Shown: positions 1-5,127 of the stretch, in pieces
How positions within the stretch are numbered: the first letter of the stretch is position 1
Layout: the number at the start of each line of letters is the position of its first letter
Assembly (NCBI GenBank): GCA_002477185.1
Contig: DLOI01000115.1
Location: forward strand, 14,819 to 19,945
Direction of reading: 5' to 3'
Source of the DNA: Alphaproteobacteria bacterium UBA7488
GTDB taxonomy: Bacteria; Pseudomonadota; Alphaproteobacteria; CAAHEQ01; UBA3637
Length of the DNA: 5,127 nucleotides
Made by a program: the position numbers and the translations under genes
Notes under the pieces: model-generated
Seen by the model: only the letters and a program-made list of their open reading frames with translations
Told to the model about the DNA's origin: nothing
Database searches by the model: none

Positions 1-60
1 TTGAAATTTTGCCGGTTTACAAAAACGCACACAACACTAACACTCAATTTATCCAAAAAA
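1..60. other. Sequence downstream of the GT6 gene, no feature recognised
   Basis: These 60 bases follow the TGA stop of the glycosyltransferase gene. I see no hairpin followed by a T-run that would end its transcript, and no start codon with a ribosome site. Whether another gene begins or ends just outside the window cannot be judged. Confidence 0.4.
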
Positions 61-927
61 TCAAGGCTTGGGCTTATCTATAATACCTCGCAAATAGTTA
101 TGTCCGCCAAATTTGCGTTTATCCAAAATCAACATTTTATAATTGTCTTTAAATTCGATTAAAGAGTGGTACCCTTCTTCAGGATAACCATAAGCCGGTG
201 AAAGAACCAGCGGATTTTTATCCAAAATATATTTATTCAAATGCGATTCGTCATGCCACCTTGCCATAATCTGATTTTGAGCATCTTTTTCAGTGGCCTG
301 ATTCAAATCGCTAATCAATTTCAAATATGCTTTCGCCCGACCGCCATTGAATCCGCCCATAGCATACATTTTTCCTTGTCCAAGCGGGATATACGCTTCA
401 GAGTTTGGGTTGCGGTCATAGGGAAGATGGTTATTGGAAACTTTGTAATATCCGGGATGCATAACAACAGTTATACCTTGTTCTTCAGTCGGCAAAATTT
501 CATCCCCGACCGGACGCATCGGCAACATATTGGCATTTAAAAAATAAATGTAATCATAATCTTTCAGCTGCTCTGCCTGCTCCATAAACATTTCGAAACG
601 TTTTAAAGTTATCAGTGGCCATTCAAGTTGTTTTTGATAGATTCTTTTTACGTTGGATGGAAACTTTTTATCCGTCGCATCGGTCCAAATAAAATAAGTT
701 TTCGGATAATCGGATAAAAAATTTTGTTCCATTTTTTTGTAAAATTCATCCCAAAAAACAATGTAACGACCCGTTGCAATATATAAGATGGCAATTTTGG
801 GCAGGTCATCCTTTTTATCGGATTTTGTAGATAAATTTCCCCCAGCTGAGGATAATGTCGCATCCGATGCCGTTGCAAAAGAAATGACACACATAAAAAC
901 TATTATTAAAGCGGCAAATAATTTCAT
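61..927 (-). CDS. Family GT6 glycosyltransferase (ABO / alpha-1,3-galactosyltransferase type) with N-terminal signal sequence
   Basis: This predicted 288-residue retaining glycosyltransferase would move Gal or GalNAc from a UDP-sugar onto an acceptor glycan; donor and acceptor cannot be read from sequence. GT6 hallmarks seen in order are ATGRY at residues 51-55 (nucleotide-binding strand), KRFEM at 109-113, FLNAN at 129-133 (NAN replaces the metal-binding DXD of vertebrate enzymes, as known for bacterial GT6), RNPNSEAYIP at 172-181, MGGFNGG at 190-196, and HDESHLNKY at 225-233, whose Glu227 matches the key catalytic Glu of bovine alpha-1,3-galactosyltransferase. LSPAY at 242-246 replaces the vertebrate LSPEY. 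Residues 1-20 (MK, then a hydrophobic run, then ATA-SD) look like a signal peptide or type II anchor, and a linker of about 23 residues follows. The ATG at 927 is preferred because GGAAG lies 8 nt upstream and the hydrophobic segment then sits at the N-terminus. An in-frame TTG at 1023 would add 32 residues and bury it. The family call is firm; the location is inferred. Confidence 0.9.
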   Translation of the reverse strand: MKLFAALIIVFMCVISFATASDATLSSAGGNLSTKSDKKDDLPKIAILYIATGRYIVFWDEFYKKMEQNFLSDYPKTYFIWTDATDKKFPSNVKRIYQKQLEWPLITLKRFEMFMEQAEQLKDYDYIYFLNANMLPMRPVGDEILPTEEQGITVVMHPGYYKVSNNHLPYDRNPNSEAYIPLGQGKMYAMGGFNGGRAKAYLKLISDLNQATEKDAQNQIMARWHDESHLNKYILDKNPLVLSPAYGYPEEGYHSLIEFKDNYKMLILDKRKFGGHNYLRGIIDKPKP

Positions 928-935
928 ATCAAAAT

Positions 936-940
936 CTTCC
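936..940 (-). promoter_or_regulatory. Ribosome binding site deciding the GT6 start
   Basis: On the minus strand GGAAG ends 8 nt before the ATG at 927. This supports that start over the upstream in-frame TTG at 1023. Confidence 0.5.
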
Positions 941-1045
941 AAACAAATGGGGATGGATGCACAGATGAATTGTTTTAATAGGATACGGTCCCAACGCGTT
1001 TTCCGTCTGCTTTCCTCTCTCAAAAAACTCTGATTAAATTTTTAA

Positions 1046-1063
1046 TGGGGCAAAAGACGAGGC
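1046..1063 (-). repeat. Partial direct repeat of the tRNA-His 3' end (possible att-site remnant)
   Basis: Bases 1046-1063 match 1263-1280, the last 18 nt of tRNA-His including the encoded CCA, at 17 of 18 positions; the only difference is A at 1052 against G at 1269. The two copies have the same orientation and start 217 bp apart. Similarity stops at both ends of the 18 bases. A copy of a tRNA 3' end a short way downstream of the intact tRNA is the usual scar of integration by a tyrosine recombinase, so a deleted or decayed element is the favoured reading. A remnant of a duplicated tRNA gene is the alternative. Confidence 0.55.
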
Positions 1064-1230
1064 ACACTTTTCCTCATGGAACGTTTCGTGCAATTCCAAC
1101 AAAGGCTTACGAATTTCAAAAGTTTTTTCATTCGCGCGCCAAGCTTCATTGCTTATCGCCCTAAAAACAATCCCCTCGGATTATTTTATAGGATGAAGCC
1201 CTTATGAGTTCTTGCCATCCTTTTCGTCAT

Positions 1231-1258
1231 AAAAAATCCTTGAAAAATTCAAGGATTT
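1231..1258 (-). terminator. Rho-independent terminator of tRNA-His
   Basis: The arms 1234-1244 and 1248-1258 form a perfect 11-bp stem (AAATCCTTGAA against TTCAAGGATTT) with a 3-nt loop. On the minus strand the stem ends in a run of six T. It starts 5 nt after the tRNA CCA end, the expected place for a tRNA terminator. On the plus strand the following T content is poor, so it is probably one-directional. Confidence 0.8.
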
Positions 1259-1262
1259 ATAG

Positions 1263-1339
1263 TGGGGCGAAAGACGAGGCTCGAACTCGCGACAACCGGT
1301 ACCACAAACCGGGGCTCTACCAACTGAGCTACTTCCGCC
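1263..1339 (-). tRNA. tRNA-His (anticodon GTG)
   Basis: The 77-nt sequence folds as a full cloverleaf: an acceptor stem of seven pairs plus the extra G-1:C73 pair typical of tRNA-His, a GCTC/GAGC D stem, a 5-bp anticodon stem CCGGT/ACCGG around loop TTGTGGT, a T stem GCGAG/CTCGT with loop TTCGAGC, and a genomically encoded CCA. The anticodon GTG lies at 1303-1305. The acceptor has a G4:U69 wobble and the T stem a G49:U65 wobble. G-1 with C73 is the common bacterial identity element for histidyl-tRNA synthetase, and differs from the alphaproteobacterial orders known to have lost G-1. A promoter-like sequence precedes the gene and a terminator follows it. Confidence 0.96.
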
Positions 1340-1357
1340 ATCAGATGATTTTAAGCT

Positions 1358-1384
1358 TTTATATCAATTTTATCTAAATGTCAA
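1358..1384 (-). promoter_or_regulatory. Probable sigma-70 promoter of tRNA-His
   Basis: On the minus strand a consensus -35 box TTGACA lies at 1379-1384. A -10-like TATAAA lies at 1358-1363 with a 15-nt spacer; shifting to TAAAAG at 1356-1361 gives 17 nt. Transcription would begin roughly 10 nt before the mature tRNA 5' end. The spacer is short for the better -10 match, so the exact -10 is uncertain. Confidence 0.6.
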
Positions 1385-1453
1385 GGATTATTTGCAACCC
1401 TTTGCATCTGTTATTTGATAACCCGCCCTAAGATAAGGCAAACCCTTATAGGT

Positions 1454-2545
1454 TTATCCCCTTTCCTTGAAGTTATTATCATACCCTGAATTTCTAAATG
1501 CTTTGTTCACACCCGTTTGTACATGCCGAGGAACATATTTTAAAAAAGGTGCCGTATGGGCATCATACCACTTTAATACTTGAAGTTTGCGCATCAAGCC
1601 CAATTTTTTCGCATTCGGGTTATCTTTAGAAAATAATTTTGAAAAATCACTCCATTCAATTTCATCACGCATCGCATAAACCAAACCGCTCAATAACATG
1701 GTTTGCCGATTATCGCTGTATGCCAAACACGTACCGCTGAAGTGTTCAAAAATAAAGCCCAATGCCATCATCCGTTCGCTTTTTTTAAGTCCTACCGCTT
1801 TTTCAATCCTACTTAAATTGCCCGGGAAGCCTTGAATGGCATTTTGCATGGACCGTTCACCATTTTGAAAACGGGCATAACGCTTTTTGCCTTCATCAAA
1901 AAGTGTAGCACACGCCCTTTGAAAAAAATCCGTGATAAGGGAATCCAATAAAAGTTGCGTTTTTTTGCTTAGTCTGTGCGCAGGCAAAACGCGTTTTAAA
2001 CCATGGCTTAATGCCGTTAAATGAAACAATAACATATAGGCCGTTTCATCCTTATCCGTTCCTAAATGCCATGCTTTTTGCGGCAATTCTTTTGACAAAT
2101 CCGTTTGAAAAGATGCACGGTTATAATGCAACATTTCAAATAATTGAGCAGCACCTTGCATCATAAAAACATAATCCGTATCCGCCAAATCAAAAGGTAC
2201 ATATTCGTTTTTACCCTTTAAATATTTGGCCACTTTTAATGCGGGCGGTTCAACGACAAATTGCTGCCCCTTTTCATTAAAGGTCGTCAATTGGGCCCGT
2301 TTCATTTCTTCCACCGCTTTTAAACAATATTCATAACCGGGCTCCGTCAAAAATCCACACTGATATAAAGCATCTATTTCGCCGGCATCGGCCAAAACTT
2401 TAATCATCATTTTGCTTGCGTTAAAATTATCCAACAATGTTTCATCGGCTTGAATCATCGGCTTTAAAGCATGATGCATTTGTTGCAATACCGGCGCACA
2501 GATTTCAAGATATTTTGTTTGCATTTCAGCGGTTGTTTTTTCCAT
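1454..2545 (-). CDS. Uncharacterised protein, third tandem paralog (CGF/HGL/WYDA family)
   Basis: I do not recognise this 363-residue protein. It appears largely helical and soluble, with no signal peptide or membrane segment. Three landmarks are shared with the two upstream genes: LYQCGFL at residues 60-66 inside a helical stretch, SHGLKR at 180-185, and KWYDAHTAPF at 325-334. The last is very close to GWYDAWTHPF in its neighbour, with WYDA, T and PF identical. Compared with that neighbour it is longer between HGL and WYDA, where a segment around 226-247 (rich in Asn, Gln and Gly) and a further helical segment lie. The ATG start has AAAGGA at 2552-2557, 6 nt upstream, and 37 nt separate it from the preceding stop, which fits an operon. 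I see no clear terminator after its stop, so read-through towards tRNA-His is possible. The coding call is firm; the function is unknown. Confidence 0.85.
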   Translation of the reverse strand: MEKTTAEMQTKYLEICAPVLQQMHHALKPMIQADETLLDNFNASKMMIKVLADAGEIDALYQCGFLTEPGYEYCLKAVEEMKRAQLTTFNEKGQQFVVEPPALKVAKYLKGKNEYVPFDLADTDYVFMMQGAAQLFEMLHYNRASFQTDLSKELPQKAWHLGTDKDETAYMLLFHLTALSHGLKRVLPAHRLSKKTQLLLDSLITDFFQRACATLFDEGKKRYARFQNGERSMQNAIQGFPGNLSRIEKAVGLKKSERMMALGFIFEHFSGTCLAYSDNRQTMLLSGLVYAMRDEIEWSDFSKLFSKDNPNAKKLGLMRKLQVLKWYDAHTAPFLKYVPRHVQTGVNKAFRNSGYDNNFKERG

Positions 2546-2551
2546 TATTTA

Positions 2552-2557
2552 TCCTTT
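2552..2557 (-). promoter_or_regulatory. Ribosome binding site of the third paralog gene
   Basis: AAAGGA on the minus strand lies 6 nt before the ATG at 2545, within the 37-nt gap after the preceding gene. Confidence 0.5.
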
Positions 2558-2582
2558 GCATAAGCTTTTAAAAATGCTTTAT

Positions 2583-3605
2583 TTAACGCAAATGTTTTTT
2601 TAAATCCGTGTTCAATTTAATTTTATTAAATACGGTGCCGTTTAAGATTGTTTTGGGTTGCCGCGCCACAAACGGATGCGTCCAAGCGTCATACCAACCG
2701 GTCAAATAATCACGCCATCCTTGATCGTGCGTCGATGCCAATAAAGCCGCCCTTACTTGTCCAATCAAAGCATACGTAACACTGCGTGTTTGCAAAGGAG
2801 TCAACTCAAGTGTTTGCGGCACCAATTTTTTAAAATAAGACGCCATTTTGCGGGTACGTAATTGAACAAACGGATTAAAGGCGTCTTCTTGAACATCGCA
2901 AAGGCAATCGGCTGCCGCGCAAAAATGTTTAATTGCCGCAACGCCCAACAATGCTTGCGCTTTATGATGTTTCCCCCTTAAACCGTGCACAGTCAGTGCC
3001 ATAGACCAGAGCAAATTAAAATTTTCATCTAATGCATCAACCGGTTGTGCAGCTTCATCATTGCCTTTTGATTTGTCTCCGACACCCATAACTTTCCTGG
3101 CTTTTGCCACCTCTGCCGTTTGGCGCGGTGTCGGCAAAATATCGTCTAAATCATATTTAAGGCCATGTGTATTTAAAAAAGTCAGCTCATACAAAGCGGC
3201 CGCGCGGCGCATATTTTTAATATATTTCACAAACTTGTTTTTAATTGGCGGCGCTAAGTTCAAATCCCCGTCTTGCAACTTTGCGAAAACATCGCTGAAA
3301 CAAGGCGTCAATTCTTCAATGCGTTTAAAATAAGGCCTTGCAAATTCTGCGTGTTTATCCGGCGACGGCATCACCCTTTGGATTGCACGGAATTCCCCTT
3401 GGCACAAGTCTGCATCAATTTTAGAAATCAAACCGCACAAATACAACAACGAATGGTCCGGAGCATACATCAATGCCGCGATTTTCAAATCATTAAGACA
3501 ACTTTTCCCAACATCCATTTGTTGAAAGACTACAGTGGGCAAATTATCCACCGCCGATTGAATTTGCACAATTTCTTTTTTTATATCCTGAAGTGTATAT
3601 GGCAC
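2583..3605 (-). CDS. Uncharacterised protein, second tandem paralog (CGF/HGL/WYDA family)
   Basis: This 340-residue protein is not one I recognise. It is predicted to be soluble and helical, without signal or membrane segments. It shares the landmarks of its neighbours in order: LLYLCGLIS at residues 53-61, VHGLRGK at 206-212, and GWYDAWTHPF at 303-312. A Lys/Gly/Asp/Glu-rich, probably flexible stretch at about 174-190 lies between the first two and accounts for part of their longer spacing here. The region 215-236 is rich in Ala and Cys (CAAADCLC) and looks helical. The start is GTG at 3605, chosen because AAGGGA lies 8 nt upstream, no good ATG lies close, and only 21 nt then separate it from the upstream stop. 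It is most similar to the third gene over the C-terminal motif. The function is unknown; a role together with its two neighbours is inferred only from the tight spacing and shared ancestry. Confidence 0.85.
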   Translation of the reverse strand: MPYTLQDIKKEIVQIQSAVDNLPTVVFQQMDVGKSCLNDLKIAALMYAPDHSLLYLCGLISKIDADLCQGEFRAIQRVMPSPDKHAEFARPYFKRIEELTPCFSDVFAKLQDGDLNLAPPIKNKFVKYIKNMRRAAALYELTFLNTHGLKYDLDDILPTPRQTAEVAKARKVMGVGDKSKGNDEAAQPVDALDENFNLLWSMALTVHGLRGKHHKAQALLGVAAIKHFCAAADCLCDVQEDAFNPFVQLRTRKMASYFKKLVPQTLELTPLQTRSVTYALIGQVRAALLASTHDQGWRDYLTGWYDAWTHPFVARQPKTILNGTVFNKIKLNTDLKKHLR

Positions 3606-3613
3606 TTTTTAAT

Positions 3614-3619
3614 TCCCTT
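3614..3619 (-). promoter_or_regulatory. Ribosome binding site deciding a GTG start
   Basis: AAGGGA on the minus strand lies 8 nt before the GTG at 3605, in the 21-nt gap after the upstream stop codon. It supports translation beginning at GTG. Confidence 0.5.
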
Positions 3620-3626
3620 AAAAAAT

Positions 3627-5127
3627 TTATCTTTCTTGTCTGTAAGAAGTTGCTAATGCAGGGTTTAAAATGCCCATGCGTTTCCAACTGTCCTCTACAA
3701 TGCGCGAAATTGTTTCAGCCCCCATCACGGCATCAAAACGGGCAAGCGCCGTTTGAGTTTGAGCATTTTTCAATGTCATCCCCAATGCTTTTCGCGTGTG
3801 GCCGACAAGCAAATCCGCCATATGTGCCACCCGTTTGTCCGACAACGTACATTTTTGCGTAATACCAAACAGGTAATCATTCATCACCCGCACCGATGTT
3901 TGCGTACCGGCCGCTTCAGCCCTTTCGCCTTCGACACGCATTTTTTTAAGTGCATCATGGAAATAATAATCACTTAAATACGTCAACAACAATCTGGATT
4001 TATCAAATGCTTCCCCATGCGCGGCACAATCCGAAGCATTAAGCATTTTGGCGATGTGGTAAACACGTACAAAATTGTTGTTTGCGAAGGGTTTAGAAGA
4101 GGCAAAAATACCTTTCGGATTTGTCAGATTATATTTGTCATTTTCGCCGTCTGTTATCCCTTCGGCCAGCAATTTAACTTCACACGCATCTTTAAAATAT
4201 TCCACAACATGACAGAAGTTTTCATAACACGCGCGAATACGGCGTCTGTCATTCGAACTGATATTGGGATTCATTTCACACGCTTTATCCAACAACTCGG
4301 GCAATTTAAAATCTTTTAACCGCTCTTTTTCGATACCGCTGTCATAAGCTTGTTCCAAATCTGTCATAACGCGGTAAAAAACTTTATATTCTTGCTCCGA
4401 TAAAAACCCGCAAGTATAATACAAATTGGCCGCATTTGTATCCGTCAAATAAATCAACACATCATCGGGTTCAATGTCTTCGTGCGTTTTGCCGATGTTT
4501 GAGGCCATCGTTTGTAAAATTTCTTCGCCGACAGCAAAATCAATTTCATTTAAAGTTTGTTTGGACGGCGGTTCTTTACCCCAAATTTTTTGTAAGAAAG
4601 CCTCGCGGTCTTTTTCATCTTCTTTTTGGCGCTTTTCAATGTCCAAAAACTCAATATCTTTTTTGGGTTTTGTTAACAAATCCAACAATTGCAAATATTT
4701 TGTTTTTTTAACTTCATCGCCCTTGCATATATGCAAAATGCCGTTTCGTAAATGAACGTCAACGTCTTTTAAATTTGACTTTATCATTTCGGGGGTCATT
4801 GCGCCATAATTGTCTTCATAGCAGGCAACCGATTCAAACAATTCACACATAGCCAAAACGCGCGACACAATCTCATCATTGTCAAATGAATGTGTTAAAT
4901 GACGTAACGCATTTATGGCATTCATCAATGTACCTGACAGAGCATCACTTAAATACACGTTTGCGTCAACAAAGTGTTCGCCCACATCGATTTTTGAAAA
5001 ATAATTTAAGACGAGTTGATAATTCCTCATTTTGGTATAATCAGACATAAAATCGTATGGCACTTGCCCCTTAACAGCTTCTTTTTCCATATCAAAATAA
5101 TCTGCCTCGGCCAATTCGCCGCCCGTC
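3627..5127 (-). CDS. Uncharacterised two-part protein, first tandem paralog with N-terminal extension (5' end outside window)
   Basis: The frame stays open to the right edge of the window. A TTG at 5114 could be read as a start, but the codons before it (T-G-G-E) continue in frame, so the true start is probably outside. Numbered from that TTG, 495 residues are visible. I do not recognise the protein. Residues 1-150 form a mostly helical N-terminal region with no counterpart in the two downstream proteins. Residues 150-185 are a highly charged Lys/Glu/Asp linker, possibly coiled coil. From about 190 to the end runs the domain shared with the neighbours: LYYTCGFLSEQEY at 231-243, an AHG motif at 365-367 followed by a leucine-rich helix, and RFDAV at 459-463 where the others have WYDA. 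No signal peptide or membrane segment is visible. It heads the probable operon, so any promoter lies outside the window. The function is unknown. Confidence 0.82.
   Translation of the reverse strand, partial: TGGELAEADYFDMEKEAVKGQVPYDFMSDYTKMRNYQLVLNYFSKIDVGEHFVDANVYLSDALSGTLMNAINALRHLTHSFDNDEIVSRVLAMCELFESVACYEDNYGAMTPEMIKSNLKDVDVHLRNGILHICKGDEVKKTKYLQLLDLLTKPKKDIEFLDIEKRQKEDEKDREAFLQKIWGKEPPSKQTLNEIDFAVGEEILQTMASNIGKTHEDIEPDDVLIYLTDTNAANLYYTCGFLSEQEYKVFYRVMTDLEQAYDSGIEKERLKDFKLPELLDKACEMNPNISSNDRRRIRACYENFCHVVEYFKDACEVKLLAEGITDGENDKYNLTNPKGIFASSKPFANNNFVRVYHIAKMLNASDCAAHGEAFDKSRLLLTYLSDYYFHDALKKMRVEGERAEAAGTQTSVRVMNDYLFGITQKCTLSDKRVAHMADLLVGHTRKALGMTLKNAQTQTALARFDAVMGAETISRIVEDSWKRMGILNPALATSYRQER

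Larger units (their letters stand above)
928..1262. other. Intergenic region between the GT6 gene and tRNA-His
   Basis: This stretch of about 335 bp contains the GT6 leader, an 18-bp copy of the tRNA-His 3' end (1046-1063) and the tRNA terminator (1231-1258). Short open stretches exist on both strands: 43 codons on plus from 1076 and about 35 codons on minus ending within the repeat copy. Neither has a convincing ribosome site or recognisable protein sequence. I could not find a clear promoter for the GT6 gene here. The open frame running from 927 back to the TTG at 1023 is judged to be leader rather than coding. Confidence 0.5.

Noticed and set aside
241..540. A 99-codon plus-strand open frame opposite the GT6 gene.
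   Set aside because: It lies antisense within a gene of a firmly recognised family and its product resembles nothing. It is a shadow of the real frame.
925..1023. The 32-residue N-terminal extension of the GT6 protein starting at TTG 1023.
   Set aside because: TTG is a poor start, and the extension would bury the signal sequence behind a charged stretch. The ATG at 927 has a well-placed GGAAG.
1046..1170. A minus-strand open frame of about 35 codons beginning MKLGARMKK and running into the repeat copy.
   Set aside because: It is short and unrecognised, has only a weak ribosome-site match, and ends inside the tRNA-derived repeat. Most likely chance.
1076..1207. A 43-codon plus-strand open frame between the two tRNA-His repeat copies, coding a basic peptide beginning MERFVQF.
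   Set aside because: There is no Shine-Dalgarno sequence at a sensible distance (ACGAGG lies about 13 nt away), no clear promoter, and no recognisable motif. A frame this short arises easily by chance.
1400..1453. Possible terminator after the paralog operon (short inverted pieces such as GTTAT-CAA-ATAAC).
   Set aside because: The stems are only 4-5 bp and none is followed by a T-run on the minus strand.
3273..3656. A 127-codon plus-strand open frame opposite the second and first paralog genes.
   Set aside because: It spans a gene boundary on the other strand, including the ribosome site of the minus-strand gene, and has no recognisable features.

Overview
The window is AT-rich bacterial DNA with compact genes, Shine-Dalgarno-type ribosome sites, TAA and TGA stops, and a tRNA gene that encodes its own CCA end. 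Every gene I can support lies on the minus strand. The base composition, an extracytoplasmic GT6-type glycosyltransferase and a group of unrecognised paralogous proteins suggest a Gram-negative, possibly host-associated lineage. That lineage guess is inference: nothing here fixes the taxon.

Read in the direction of transcription (right to left), the window opens with three tandem genes, 3627-5127 (5' end cut by the window edge), 2583-3605 and 1454-2545. They are spaced 21 and 37 nt apart and probably form one operon. I do not recognise their families, but they appear to be divergent paralogs. Each carries a CGF/CGL motif, a later His-Gly motif (HGL in the two downstream proteins) and a C-terminal WYDA-like motif, in the same order and at similar distances. 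The first protein has an additional N-terminal region of about 190 residues joined by a charged linker. The other two look like free-standing copies of its C-terminal domain. None shows a signal peptide or membrane segment.

After the operon come a well-formed tRNA-His(GTG) gene (1263-1339), a promoter-like sequence in front of it, and a strong intrinsic terminator just behind it (1231-1258). About 217 bp beyond the tRNA 3' end, the last 18 nt of the tRNA are repeated with one mismatch (1046-1063). This resembles the att-site scar left by a tRNA-targeting integrative element. The stretch between the copies holds no convincing gene.

The left end encodes a family GT6 glycosyltransferase, the family of the ABO and alpha-1,3-galactosyl transferases. 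It has the bacterial NXN motif in place of DXD and, unusually for a bacterial member as I understand the family, an N-terminal signal peptide or signal anchor. The likely start is the ATG at 927. The GT6 gene and the paralog operon have no evident functional link.
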